A stretch of DNA of 64,000 bases from assembly GCA_018396755.1 (NCBI GenBank), contig JAGTQM010000007.1, forward strand, positions 16,440-80,439, read 5' to 3'. Source of the DNA: Candidatus Bathyarchaeota archaeon (GTDB lineage Archaea; Thermoproteota; CALKCG01; B24). A model generated the notes under the pieces. The model made no database searches and had not been told where the DNA came from. It was given only the letters and a program-made list of their open reading frames with translations. Both the position numbers and the translations under genes were made by a program. Shown one piece after another: positions 10,367 to 19,892 of this stretch; the first letter of the stretch is position 1; each line of letters begins with the position of its first letter.

Positions 10367-13300
10367 CTACTCCACCTCACAAACTGGACAGCTACTAGTC
10401 GGCTTAACCCCAACTTCTAGAACCTGCTCTTTCTTACTACCATACCTATAGACGGTCACACCCTTGCAACCGAGCCTATGAGCCAGTAGAAAAGCCCTTC
10501 TAACAGCTTCAGGTGGAACATCTTGTTTTAGATTTATGGTTTTTGAAACGGCATTATCCGTAAACTCCTGGAAGGCTGCTTGAACCTTAACATGCCAGTC
10601 TACATCCACCTCTAAAGCCGTTACAAAGGTTTTTTTAACGTCTTCTGGGATCCCTTGGATATTTAGAAGAGAGCCAGACTTAGATATTTCAGCTATCAAC
10701 TCATCGTTATAGAGTTTCTTTTCTCTAAGAACTTCTTCAAGAACTTGATTTACTTCAAAAAGTTTCACACCTCCAAGCACAGTTCTAGAATATGCTAGAG
10801 CAAAGTTAGGCTCTATACCACTTGAAGTCCCAGCTATTAAACTTATGGTACCTGTTGGAGCTATAGTTGTTGTCGTAGCGTTTCTAATACCATGCTTTCT
10901 AATTAGACCTCTAACCTCATCCCAGTTTAAATGGAGGTGTTTCACTTCTCCCTCAGCTTCAAAGGGCATTCTAGGAGCTTCAGAATCGTAGATCGACCCC
11001 TTGAACGCGGGAAACGGCCCTCTGCTTTCAGCGAGTTCTATTGAAGCAAGCTTACTATGGTAGTTTATATACTCCATAATCCTCCTAGCGAGAGCCACGG
11101 CTTCCTCCGAATCATACGGTATTCCAAGTCTGAAGAGCATATTAGCCCACCCCATGACACCCAATCCTATTTTACGGGTTTTAAGAGTTGCTTTCTCGAT
11201 CTCATCTACTGGAAAGCTATTCGCATCTATCACATTATCTAAAAAGTGGACGGCAACCTTAACGATTTTCCCAAGTTTTCTCCAGTCGACATCCCACCTA
11301 CCGTTCTCATTCTTTACCATCAGTTCCAGATTTATAGAACCCAGGTTACATGATTCGTAAGGCAATAGAGGCTGTTCTCCGCAATCAAGTGATATGAAAC
11401 CATTTGTTATAAAGGATTTAGTTATTGGCTCTGTTAGATCATAGACCTCTCTTTTTCCCAAATATTCCACTTTTACTATTTTGTCTAGAAATGTATTTCT
11501 ATAATATCTTCTTAATTTAAGATACCTTATTTTTTCTTTATATTTTTCGCCAATAAAACCTATCTTATCTAAAAACTCTTGAATGCTGGTCTGACTAATA
11601 TTTAGTTCAAAACAACCTCCGTCAACTACATATTCTTTCATTTTACCATTTTTAGTTAGATATTTAAATCCATTTCTTGATTTCCTTGAACGGTCATAAA
11701 TTTTAGAACTGATTCCAAGGTTAAGTAAAATAAGTTGAACTTCTTTTAGAAGCTCTTTAGATTTAGAAGTTAACCTTACATAAAAGTTTTTATTTGATTC
11801 ATGAAATCCAATTGTTCCATCAGTGCTAAATAAACCTTGTAAGAATCCTATTACGGTTTCTTTAGGAGCGGTAAAAATACTTTCTGGTACAATCTTTTCT
11901 CCAGCTTTTACAGATTTTACTCCAAACTTTTTGAAAAAGTCAACAAAGTATTTTGAGTGATAAGAAAGATGATAAACACCATTTTCTCTTTTAATTTCTC
12001 TTATTTCACGGTTATACCACTTATTCAATATTTTTTTGAAATATTCTAAAATTTCCCTTTCATCTTCTGAAAAAGTGAAGCCAACTCTACAATTCTCCCC
12101 ATCCCTAAGCCAACCGTCAGCGACCAGCCAGCCTAAAACTTGACCTAACTCTTTACACCATTTAGTTGGAAAATTGAATCTATAGAGCCTCCCATTTCCT
12201 CCTTTAAACTCGTTAATGATTTTAAACGGTAAATCGTAGTTCTCATTAAATTTCCCTTCACCAGACTGAATTAGAGCATAGTGTTTACCTGGGACTAAAT
12301 CCTTTACTTTAACCCATCCTTCATTTGTTAAAATTCTATGGTCTGATGTCGCCTCCAATTCATATCCTGATTTTGTTTCAATTTTATAAACATCCTTAAC
12401 CCCGGTTGGAAAGGCTCTGGAAATTTCATAAAAACTGACGCCATTTTGAGCCTTCTGCATTAGAAGCGATTTTCCATTTAGATATTTTACTTCTATGGGT
12501 ACTCTGTTATCAACAGCTATCCTTATTCCACCATTTGAATAATTCTTCACTATTTCTTCCATCCTCATTAAACCGAATTCAGTTGGGATTAAAGTACCCC
12601 TTGTAACACAGGGGTTTGTAGCTTCTATTGACCCAAGTTGCGGGGTTGGATTATGCTTGTTGACCGTATCTATGAATACTAACCCTGGGTCTCCGGTTCT
12701 CCAAGCATTATAGACCATTAGGTCGAATAGGTATCTGGCATTGATCTTCTGAGCTGTTTTATCCGTTCTAGGGTTTATGAGTTCAAACTCTAGATTCTTT
12801 TCAACAGCTTCCATAAACTCATCTGTCACCGCAACGGATATGTTGAAGTTTCTTAGAGCACCCTCCTCGCTCTTCGCGTATATAAAGTCGATTATATCCG
12901 GGTGATTTATCCTCAGAATACCCATATTGGCTCCACGACGTTTCCCACCCTGTTTAATAACTTCAGTAGCCATATCGTAAACACGCATAAAGCTTACTGG
13001 GCCAGATGCAACACCACTCGTAGATTTGACAATATCGCCTTTAGGTCTAAGCCTTGAGAAGCTAAATCCAGTGCCTCCACCGCTTTTGTGAATCAATGCT
13101 GTGTTTTTCAGGGATTCAAATATGCTTTCTATTGAGTCTTCTATTGGGAGGACGAAGCATGCTGAAAGTTGGCCTAAAGGTGCGTTTGCATTCATAAGGG
13201 TTGGAGAATTTGGTAGGAAATACCGGTTAGCCATAACTTGGAAGAAAACATCAATAACGTTTTCATAAAGGTCATTCCACCGTTCTTTTAATATCGATAG

Positions 13301-13927
13301 TAGTTTTTCAAATTCAACCTTCATCTTACCTTCTTTACCAAGTTTGTTGTATAGCTTCTTCATCATATCGAGTTCGTAGCTTGATAGTTCGATACTAGGT
13401 CTGTATTGAAAGTCGCAAACCTGCATTATTGGTTGTCTACCATTTTTATCATAGACATCGCTCCAGTAGAAGGCATCTACGAGTCCAATATATCTTGCAA
13501 CTCTCATAAGCATCTGCCTAGGTGTTTCGCATACTTCGCCTTTTTCATTTTTCATAAGGTAGCGGCTTTTCAATACGGTAATGGCATTAACCGTGAGCTT
13601 CATATCGTCTACAACTCCAAGCATACGTTTAAATTCTCTAATTTCAGAACGCTTACGTCTATAGAGTATGTATGCTTTAGCAACTTCATAAAGTCCATGC
13701 TTAACCAACGTTTCTTCAACGGCGTTCTGAATCTGTTCAACGTGTGGAGTATATTCTAAGCCAAACTTATCATCAAGAACTTTAACTACCTCATCTCCGA
13801 GCTTTTCGGCAAAAGCTCTATCCTCTAAACCTGATGCTTTAAACGCCTTCCAAATAGCTTCAATAATACGATTCTTGTCAAAATCGACTATGCGACCGTC
13901 TCTTTTAATAACTTTTAAGGGAGGCAA
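10367..13927 (-). CDS. nrdJ: Adenosylcobalamin-dependent (class II) ribonucleotide reductase precursor with intein
   Basis: 1186 aa; N-terminal ATP-cone; FVLPIEDSIESIFESLKNTALIHKSGGGTGFSFSRLRPKGD; EATNP/CGEQPLLPYESCNLGSINL split by intein; C-terminal Cys-rich tail SCPVC. Confidence 0.93.
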   Translation of the reverse strand: MPPLKVIKRDGRIVDFDKNRIIEAIWKAFKASGLEDRAFAEKLGDEVVKVLDDKFGLEYTPHVEQIQNAVEETLVKHGLYEVAKAYILYRRKRSEIREFKRMLGVVDDMKLTVNAITVLKSRYLMKNEKGEVCETPRQMLMRVARYIGLVDAFYWSDVYDKNGRQPIMQVCDFQYRPSIELSSYELDMMKKLYNKLGKEGKMKVEFEKLLSILKERWNDLYENVIDVFFQVMANRYFLPNSPTLMNANAPLGQLSACFVLPIEDSIESIFESLKNTALIHKSGGGTGFSFSRLRPKGDIVKSTSGVASGPVSFMRVYDMATEVIKQGGKRRGANMGILRINHPDIIDFIYAKSEEGALRNFNISVAVTDEFMEAVEKNLEFELINPRTDKTAQKINARYLFDLMVYNAWRTGDPGLVFIDTVNKHNPTPQLGSIEATNPCVTRGTLIPTEFGLMRMEEIVKNYSNGGIRIAVDNRVPIEVKYLNGKSLLMQKAQNGVSFYEISRAFPTGVKDVYKIETKSGYELEATSDHRILTNEGWVKVKDLVPGKHYALIQSGEGKFNENYDLPFKIINEFKGGNGRLYRFNFPTKWCKELGQVLGWLVADGWLRDGENCRVGFTFSEDEREILEYFKKILNKWYNREIREIKRENGVYHLSYHSKYFVDFFKKFGVKSVKAGEKIVPESIFTAPKETVIGFLQGLFSTDGTIGFHESNKNFYVRLTSKSKELLKEVQLILLNLGISSKIYDRSRKSRNGFKYLTKNGKMKEYVVDGGCFELNISQTSIQEFLDKIGFIGEKYKEKIRYLKLRRYYRNTFLDKIVKVEYLGKREVYDLTEPITKSFITNGFISLDCGEQPLLPYESCNLGSINLELMVKNENGRWDVDWRKLGKIVKVAVHFLDNVIDANSFPVDEIEKATLKTRKIGLGVMGWANMLFRLGIPYDSEEAVALARRIMEYINYHSKLASIELAESRGPFPAFKGSIYDSEAPRMPFEAEGEVKHLHLNWDEVRGLIRKHGIRNATTTTIAPTGTISLIAGTSSGIEPNFALAYSRTVLGGVKLFEVNQVLEEVLREKKLYNDELIAEISKSGSLLNIQGIPEDVKKTFVTALEVDVDWHVKVQAAFQEFTDNAVSKTINLKQDVPPEAVRRAFLLAHRLGCKGVTVYRYGSKKEQVLEVGVKPTSSCPVCEVE
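11384..12610 (-). mobile_element. Intein (409 aa) with LAGLIDADG homing endonuclease domain
   Basis: In-frame insertion between ATNP and CGEQ of NrdJ; N-terminal block CVTRGTLIPTEFG; DOD motifs LGWLVADGW and LQGLFSTDGTIG; C-terminal block FITNGFISLD|C. Confidence 0.95.
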
Positions 13928-14172
13928 GTTTACATCAAATCGATACTTGAATTAAGAAAATATTAAATCTATAGGTTGAAAAACCATAAGATCGTATGTT
14001 GATCATCACTAGTGATTGCGAATGAGGAAAGAATATTTAGGATTTTTCAAAAAGATAATTCTACTTTCCATTGTAGACATGACCGTAGTGCTATGATAGC
14101 GTTTGATAAAAAGATATGTATAAAGTGTTACTTTAAATGCCGCTCAATCGCCTCTAAAAAGGCGATATATGG

Positions 14173-14883
14173 TTAAGAGCAGTAAGCTTTCTCGAAGTTT
14201 AAGCCGATACTTTTCTCAACCTCGTAAACAAGTCTAGCTACTACAATCCAAGCATTTAAAGACTTAGGATAGATCGCATAGCATGAGTCGAATAGCTTCA
14301 TGGTTTCCTCTTTAAATTCTCCATGGGGGAAGCAACCAATAACTGCCATGACCGCTTTCACATCGGTTAAGCTTGAAACTATGCTATGCAATGGTTTTAG
14401 AGAGCCTCCACTTGAAAAACCAATTACCATGTCTGGCTTAAGCTCGTTCTTTAAATCGGCTAAAGAGCCCTTCCGAAGCGTTATAAGCGCTTTATTCTTA
14501 GGTGGGACTCTTCCTGTTTTGAAAAGTTGCTCAATTAAGCTTTTAAACCGCATGTAGTTACGTGGTAGTCTAACCTCTGGATCAAATTCTAAAATCGAGT
14601 CTTGAACAGTATGGACGTAAACTCTTAGAAGCCCTTCTTCGCTTAAGGGAGTTTCTAAAGCATTTAGAAGAGAGAAATGCACTATATCAGGTCTACCGCG
14701 TTTATGAGCATCCTTCAAATATCTCATAGCTCTATGGTGGTAAGACCTATCTAGAAGAAGCTCACCTGGGCTTAAGTTTCTCTCATAAGCATCGCGTCTT
14801 ACCTCAGGATACCTCCATAAAGCTTCAGGTATGGTTTCTAAAGCCGATTCAGCTAACACTAGTATTAATCGATTCAAACACAC
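14173..14883 (-). CDS. nep1: Ribosome biogenesis protein Nep1 (rRNA pseudouridine N1-methyltransferase)
   Basis: 236 aa; LLLDRSYHHRAMRYL, RGRPDIVHFSLLNAL, LPRNYMRFKSLIEQL motifs. Confidence 0.9.
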   Translation of the reverse strand: MCLNRLILVLAESALETIPEALWRYPEVRRDAYERNLSPGELLLDRSYHHRAMRYLKDAHKRGRPDIVHFSLLNALETPLSEEGLLRVYVHTVQDSILEFDPEVRLPRNYMRFKSLIEQLFKTGRVPPKNKALITLRKGSLADLKNELKPDMVIGFSSGGSLKPLHSIVSSLTDVKAVMAVIGCFPHGEFKEETMKLFDSCYAIYPKSLNAWIVVARLVYEVEKSIGLNFEKAYCS

Positions 14884-14980
14884 ATCTTAAGCGGGGAGGA
14901 AGCTTTTTAAGTTTTCAAGTAAAGTCTCATAGTAAAAGACTATAGTTATATTCTCATAAATCGATATTTAAGACGGAAGA

Positions 14981-15334
14981 ATGAAGGACAATATTAGGCG
15001 GATAGCTATGGAACGTATGGAGATTCTACTCGAGAAGGCTATTCAAATTCACGAAAAAGAGCCTAAACTTGCCCAGAGATACGTTGAACTGGCACGTCAC
15101 ATAGGTATGAAGGCACGCGTTAGAATACCACGTAAATATAGGAGGCTTATATGCAGAAGTTGTAAACAGTTTATACATCCCGGTTGCACGTTAAGGGTTA
15201 GAGTTAAATCTGGAGGCGTTAAACATATAACATTTACATGCCTAAGATGCGGACAAATAGTTAGAGTGCCCGTTGAAAAAAGACGGGTGGATAGAGCTGC
15301 TTCATCATCCAAACAGCGCACTCAATCCTTCTAA
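14981..15334 (+). CDS. rnp4: Ribonuclease P protein component 4 (Rpr2/Rpp21-like)
   Basis: 117 aa; [13 protein letters not shown]..., [36 protein letters not shown] and second CLRCG zinc knuckle. Confidence 0.93.
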   Translation: MKDNIRRIAMERMEILLEKAIQIHEKEPKLAQRYVELARHIGMKARVRIPRKYRRLICRSCKQFIHPGCTLRVRVKSGGVKHITFTCLRCGQIVRVPVEKRRVDRAASSSKQRTQSF

Positions 15335-15625
15335 AGCCTCCTCTTCCTTCTTCTCCTCAGCCTTCTCCTCTTTCTCTTCTTCCTTCTTCTCCTCCTTTGC
15401 TACTACAGCCCCAGCTGTAGGTGTCACTGCAACAGGCATAGCAGGCATGGCTACAACGTTCTTTAAAACCTCCTCAAGGTTTATCTCTGAAAGAGCAGCT
15501 AGAAGAGCCTTTACTTTAACTTCTTCAGGTTCTATGTTGGCTGCCTTTAAAACCCTTTTTATGTTTTCCTCGCTTATTTTCTGTCCGGCATGATGGAGGA
15601 GGAGGGTTGCATATATACACTCCAT
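15305..15625 (-). CDS. rpl12: 50S ribosomal protein P1/L12
   Basis: [22 protein letters not shown]... plus acidic [30 protein letters not shown] tail. Confidence 0.97.
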   Translation of the reverse strand: MECIYATLLLHHAGQKISEENIKRVLKAANIEPEEVKVKALLAALSEINLEEVLKNVVAMPAMPVAVTPTAGAVVAKEEKKEEEKEEKAEEKKEEEALEGLSALFG

Positions 15626-15653
15626 TTCACATCAACCTCCAGTTTAATTTTTT

Positions 15654-16601
15654 CTAACCGAATAGAGATGCCAAACCAATTTCTTCCTCTTCCTTCTTCT
15701 CATCTTTAGTAAGTTCTTCCTTTTCAACTTTCCGCTTTTCAGATTTTTCAGCTTTAGACGTTAAAGAACCTATTGCCGACGTTTCAAGCAGGGCTTTATG
15801 AATGAGCAATGGAAGCGTCTCAGGAGTTAAATACTCAATGCTTAGTGCTAGTATTAGGGAAGTATTGTAACATTCAGCAAGAATTGTAGGTAGAGTTTCA
15901 GGAGTGAAGTACTTCAATGCTAAAGCCATTTTGAAGGCGTTTCCCCAAGCCTTTAAAAGCTCATTCTTGTATGATTCTACGTCGAGTTTAAGTGCTTCTA
16001 TGGGATAAATTAAACCGTCGCTGTATACGACCTTAAGATTTAAGCCTATTTTAACTGGTTTTATACCAAGCTTAGCCAGTACGGAGGCAAGCTTATCAGA
16101 TATTACATCGCCCTTTCTAGCAACAACTGTTGTTTTACCTATCCAAACACTTCCTGAAACTATTCTAGCAGGTAGTCCTACTTCGTTAAACTCGCTAACC
16201 AACGGTCCAGGAGGCAGCCCGGTATTACCTTCTTGGACAACTATATCTTCAGGAGCAATGTCACCTGGTCTAGCGAAGCTTGGAATTTTAGCTTCATCTA
16301 ACATTTTAGCGAGTTTAAATGGGTCTTCCTTCGTAAATACTAGGATGTTTTGACCTTCGAGATATTTAAACAAGGCATCGCTTCCTTTAAATTCCCCATT
16401 CTCCATAAGCTCTTTCAAAGCAATTTCGACGAGTATATTCTTAGAAACTTTAAGTAAAGCTATATCTCGAAGTTTTCTACGCATCTCATGAAGCTGATTA
16501 GCTTTAACCTTGTAGAGGTTTGCAAGCCCTACCGTAGGATATTCTTCGAAAAGCATCTTAAGGTCTTTAACAGCCTCTCTTTTATCGACCTGCTTAGGCA
16601 T
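15654..16601 (-). CDS. rpl10: 50S ribosomal protein L10/P0
   Basis: 315 aa; L10 N-terminus and GLASLFG C-terminus. Confidence 0.96.
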   Translation of the reverse strand: MPKQVDKREAVKDLKMLFEEYPTVGLANLYKVKANQLHEMRRKLRDIALLKVSKNILVEIALKELMENGEFKGSDALFKYLEGQNILVFTKEDPFKLAKMLDEAKIPSFARPGDIAPEDIVVQEGNTGLPPGPLVSEFNEVGLPARIVSGSVWIGKTTVVARKGDVISDKLASVLAKLGIKPVKIGLNLKVVYSDGLIYPIEALKLDVESYKNELLKAWGNAFKMALALKYFTPETLPTILAECYNTSLILALSIEYLTPETLPLLIHKALLETSAIGSLTSKAEKSEKRKVEKEELTKDEKKEEEEIGLASLFG

Positions 16602-16605
16602 TATA

Positions 16606-17262
16606 TCACCTCTTAATCGTAAGCCTGAAGCTGGGAGTCATCGTGCCTTTTAGATAAACGCTTTGAATGTTTGTTAAACCCTTAGGCAGTTTTCCAATAA
16701 TCCAATTTAAAGTAGCTTGAACGTTTTCAACTATCCGTTCAGCGTCCATGTCTTGCGTACCAACTCTAAGCTGAATCAACGGTTGATTTCTAACCCTTAT
16801 ATTAACTATTCTTTTAGACTTTTCAATAGCATTAGCTATATCCAACGTTGGTGGAATAGGCGTAGGCATTTTACCTCTTGGCCCTAGATAGACGCCCCAC
16901 GTCCTACCTACGAGAGGCATTAAAGCTGCTTCAGATAAAAATACATCGTAGTTTTTAGCTATTTTCTTAGCCTGCCTTTTATCACCAGCCAATTTTACGA
17001 GTTCATCTCTATCTAGTATGAGATCTACTTTAAAGTCTCTAGCTTTCATATAGAGTTCACCCGTAGCAAATAGGCAGACTTTCATAGGCTTATTAGGTGG
17101 ATTTGGAAGCTCTAGTGTACCTGTGATTCTGTTCTCAGGTTTACGCAGGTCGAGATCCCTAAGATTTACAATAAGCTCTATAGATTGGGTAAAGTCTCTT
17201 CCTTCGCAGTTTTTCTTAATTTTATCAACGACTTCAACAATATCTTTAAATTCGAAGCTCAA
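16606..17262 (-). CDS. rpl1: 50S ribosomal protein L1
   Basis: 218 aa; LPNPPNKPMKVCLFATGE, VGRTWGVYLGPRGKMPTPIPP. Confidence 0.96.
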   Translation of the reverse strand: MSFEFKDIVEVVDKIKKNCEGRDFTQSIELIVNLRDLDLRKPENRITGTLELPNPPNKPMKVCLFATGELYMKARDFKVDLILDRDELVKLAGDKRQAKKIAKNYDVFLSEAALMPLVGRTWGVYLGPRGKMPTPIPPTLDIANAIEKSKRIVNIRVRNQPLIQLRVGTQDMDAERIVENVQATLNWIIGKLPKGLTNIQSVYLKGTMTPSFRLTIKR

Positions 17263-17341
17263 ACTTCATCAGCCTATAGGTTCAACCATTGAGAAAACGT
17301 CGTAGGAGAAAAACTTTTCTATTGAACTCTCCATAATGAAG

Positions 17342-17830
17342 TCAATCTTCACCTATTACGTCATCATAAACTCCTTTGTCTACTTCTTCTATGACTTCCT
17401 TAGGATTCTTACCATCTACTTTAACGCCTATGCTTACACAGGTGCCTAGAACCTCTTTCACAGCGCTTTTAAGACTTTTAGCTAAACTCTTTGGTCTTCT
17501 AATTTTAGCTATTTTAACTATAGAGTCGAAGTTTAATTCTCCGATGAATTCGGAGCCAGTCTTACCAGAGCCTTTTTCCGATTCAAGTTCTCTTAGTATG
17601 AGCGCAGCAGTCGTTGGAATACCTACCTCCACTTCAAATGCTTTAGTTTCAATGTCGACTATGATTTTCACAGGAACCCTCATCCCAGCATATCCTTTCG
17701 TAGCTTCATTGATCTTGTTGACTATAGCTGGTACGTTTACTCCTAAGGGTCCTAAAGCAGGACCTATTGGTGGACCAGCTGTAGCTTCACCGCCTTTAAC
17801 TAAAATGTCTACTACTTTCTTCTCGCCTAA
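17342..17830 (-). CDS. rpl11: 50S ribosomal protein L11; no canonical start codon (TTA at 17830 is best placed)
   Basis: Frame upstream of the ATG at 17683 reads LGEKKVVDILVKGGEATAGPPIGPALGPLGVNVPAIVNKINEATKGYAG, the conserved L11 N-terminus; upstream GGAGGTG motif. Confidence 0.93.
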   Translation of the reverse strand, partial: LGEKKVVDILVKGGEATAGPPIGPALGPLGVNVPAIVNKINEATKGYAGMRVPVKIIVDIETKAFEVEVGIPTTAALILRELESEKGSGKTGSEFIGELNFDSIVKIAKIRRPKSLAKSLKSAVKEVLGTCVSIGVKVDGKNPKEVIEEVDKGVYDDVIGED

Positions 17831-17832
17831 AG

Positions 17833-18300
17833 TTACGCACCTCCTTCGATTTTTCTCAAATACTCAGCATATATGGTTATCGGGAATGGGGAGGCGGACT
17901 CCAACAATTCTAGGGTCACTTCGCTTTTCTGCCTATCAACTGCTACAACCCGACCCTTCATAGATTTAAACGGTCCTCCTATGATTTCCACAAGATCCCC
18001 AGTTTTCAAAGACTCTATTACAGGTTTTACTACTAAATATTTGTCTATCTCTGAAGGATCTATGAAACTTGAAGATCTTCCTCTAGAGTGTCGAATACCT
18101 TGGAGAAGCTCATCTACTAGAATCGGGTCTTCAGTTTCAACGAATATATAGCCTTTTACATCTTTAACCCATATTGCGGCTTTAATAGCAGTTGTATATG
18201 GTTCACCTTTAGCTTTAACTCTTCGTTCAAACATTTCCAAAACCTGCTTTTCCTGACCTATCATTGTCTTAATAGCGTAAATTTTCGACTGTTTTTTCAT
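17833..18300 (-). CDS. Transcription elongation factor Spt5/NusG
   Basis: 155 aa; YAIKTMIGQEKQVLEMFERR, GYIFVE, GDLVEIIGGPFKSMKGRVVAVD (KOW). Confidence 0.95.
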   Translation of the reverse strand: MKKQSKIYAIKTMIGQEKQVLEMFERRVKAKGEPYTTAIKAAIWVKDVKGYIFVETEDPILVDELLQGIRHSRGRSSSFIDPSEIDKYLVVKPVIESLKTGDLVEIIGGPFKSMKGRVVAVDRQKSEVTLELLESASPFPITIYAEYLRKIEGGA

Positions 18301-18312
18301 AGGTTAACCTCC

Positions 18313-18486
18313 TTAGCCGACTACTGCAAGTAATGAAGCTATAAGACGTACGATGAATCCCACAATGCCAATAGCACCTACGCTTATAACGGATATTTTC
18401 ACGGATAGCCAAAATTCCCTTCTACTCGGTTTAACAGATAGCTTAAGCATTCTCAAACAGGATTTAGTGAAAGAAGCTAACCCCAT
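18313..18486 (-). CDS. secE: Protein translocase subunit SecE (57 aa)
   Basis: Hand translation MGLASFTKSCLRMLKLSVKPSRREFWLSVKISVISVGAIGIVGFIVRLIASLLAVVG*; canonical position upstream of spt5; below ORF-track length. Confidence 0.88.
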   Translation of the reverse strand: MGLASFTKSCLRMLKLSVKPSRREFWLSVKISVISVGAIGIVGFIVRLIASLLAVVG

Positions 18487-18713
18487 AAGATCAACATTTA
18501 GAGTTAATTGATTAAAGATAAAGGTTTCTTTTGACTACCCGACAGCGATTAGACTTCTTTCAGCGTTATTCTGTATCTCCGTATGTTTTGCACGCCTTCA
18601 AGCGTTATGTCGAATTCCACTCCAACGGTATGCATAGTCGTCTAGCTGAGGCTGTATCTGTCGTAGTTAGATCAAATCGTAGAGTAGTGTGAGTCGAAGG
18701 TAGATGGAGCAGC

Positions 18714-19055
18714 TCATATTGTTTCAAGTTCTATTGGTGTTTTCCCTGGGTTTCAAGCCTTCTGGTGTAAACACTATGTTCCAAGTATCTATTTCGGGTT
18801 TGCCTATGATGAATTGTACATCCTCCCTTAGATTTTCTGCATCCTCTAAGACGACCTCGCCTGACACTTCAACCCCTTGAAAAACATGCGGGTTATGCGG
18901 TATCCGACAATCTTAAGCCTACCTTCTTTGTCAGCTGTCCTAATCTCGTAGGCTCTTTCTGAGGGTGTGAAGGAGTCGATTCCATCGGAAAGAGCTTTAG
19001 ATATGACAGCCCTGCTTGCCTCAGTATCTACAAGTGCCTTAATTTTTAAGCGCTT
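18714..19055 (-). pseudogene. Clan AA (retropepsin-like) aspartic protease pseudogene
   Basis: Fragments KIKALVDTEASRAVISKALSDGID..., GVEVSGEVVLEDAENLREDVQFIIGKPEIDTWNIVFTPEGLKPR and KTPIELETI* in different frames. Confidence 0.6.
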
Positions 19056-19192
19056 GTTTAGGCTTCATAACGCCTCACTGTATTGGAGCTGAAAGTGGCA
19101 TTTAGTCTTTTCACTACTTCCGCAGATGGCTTTAGCTACGTAATCGTGTTAAAACCTGAAATTTCGGGACGAACTGACATGTTAAGTGTGTT

Positions 19193-19648
19193 TTAGCCAA
19201 GGTAGATGCTCTTAAGGTCTTCCATTTCAGCTATTTCATGGAGTTTTCTGTCTGCTGTAAGGAAGATTTCTGCATTCAAGTGTTTCGCTGTGGCTATTTG
19301 AAGTGCATCCGCCTCATATATGTGATAGTCTTCTACGAGTTTCCATGCTTCCACGAGGATTTTCGTCCTAATGGGAACTATAACTGCTACTCCCAGTTTC
19401 ACAGTCCTTCTAGTTTCAAGCAGAAACCTCTCCTTCACAGTTTTAAACATGTTTTCATCTAACCTATTAGTCTGCCTTGCTTTATCAAATGCTCCGAGGA
19501 CTTCACCTATGTTCCATAAACTGTAAGATATTTTCAGGTCTCCTGAATACAACTTGCGGTAATACTCTCTCACCTGGTCGCTGCCAGGCTCCTTCACGTA
19601 CCTCTTTATGATCGCACTACTGTCTAAATACACTATTTGCCCTTTCAT
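19193..19648 (-). CDS. PIN-domain toxin (VapC-like)
   Basis: 151 aa; VYLDSSAIIKRYVKEPGSD, YEADALQIATAKHLNAEIFLTADRKLHEIAE. Confidence 0.92.
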   Translation of the reverse strand: MKGQIVYLDSSAIIKRYVKEPGSDQVREYYRKLYSGDLKISYSLWNIGEVLGAFDKARQTNRLDENMFKTVKERFLLETRRTVKLGVAVIVPIRTKILVEAWKLVEDYHIYEADALQIATAKHLNAEIFLTADRKLHEIAEMEDLKSIYLG

Positions 19649-19892
19649 CTCTCATGACCCTTATGAAGCTGCTTACGGGACCTTTAGGTTCCACGGGGTC
19701 AAAGTCTATCTCATAACCGCCCCCCATTTCCGTAAATGCTCTGTTAAGTTCTACTTCGATAATGGCGTCCTTAATCAACTCCTCGAGCATTCTGCTTACC
19801 TCAATACCGCTTTTTGAAGAGTATTCCTTAAAGCTGCGCCATAAATCCTTATCCACGTATATGCTCGTTTTTACTTTAACCACTGCCAACAC
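19617..19892 (-). CDS. Antitoxin (VapB-like, ribbon-helix-helix type)
   Basis: 91 aa with VKTSIYVDKDLWRSFKEYSSKSGIEVSRMLEELI; overlaps downstream PIN ORF. Confidence 0.75.
   Translation of the reverse strand: MLAVVKVKTSIYVDKDLWRSFKEYSSKSGIEVSRMLEELIKDAIIEVELNRAFTEMGGGYEIDFDPVEPKGPVSSFIRVMRDERANSVFRQ

Noticed and set aside
10367-10369. TAG between nrdJ and cobA as pyrrolysine codon
   Set aside because: TAG also ends other genes here (rps15, rpl40e), and no Pyl genes are visible in the window, so Pyl decoding is not supported; the in-frame arrangement itself is kept as a finding.
15273-15593. 106-aa + strand ORF (Ser/Phe-rich)
   Set aside because: Fully antisense to rpl12; composition is the complement of the acidic KEE tail.
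17376-17963. 195-aa + strand ORF
   Set aside because: Antisense to rpl11 and spt5, no recognisable family.
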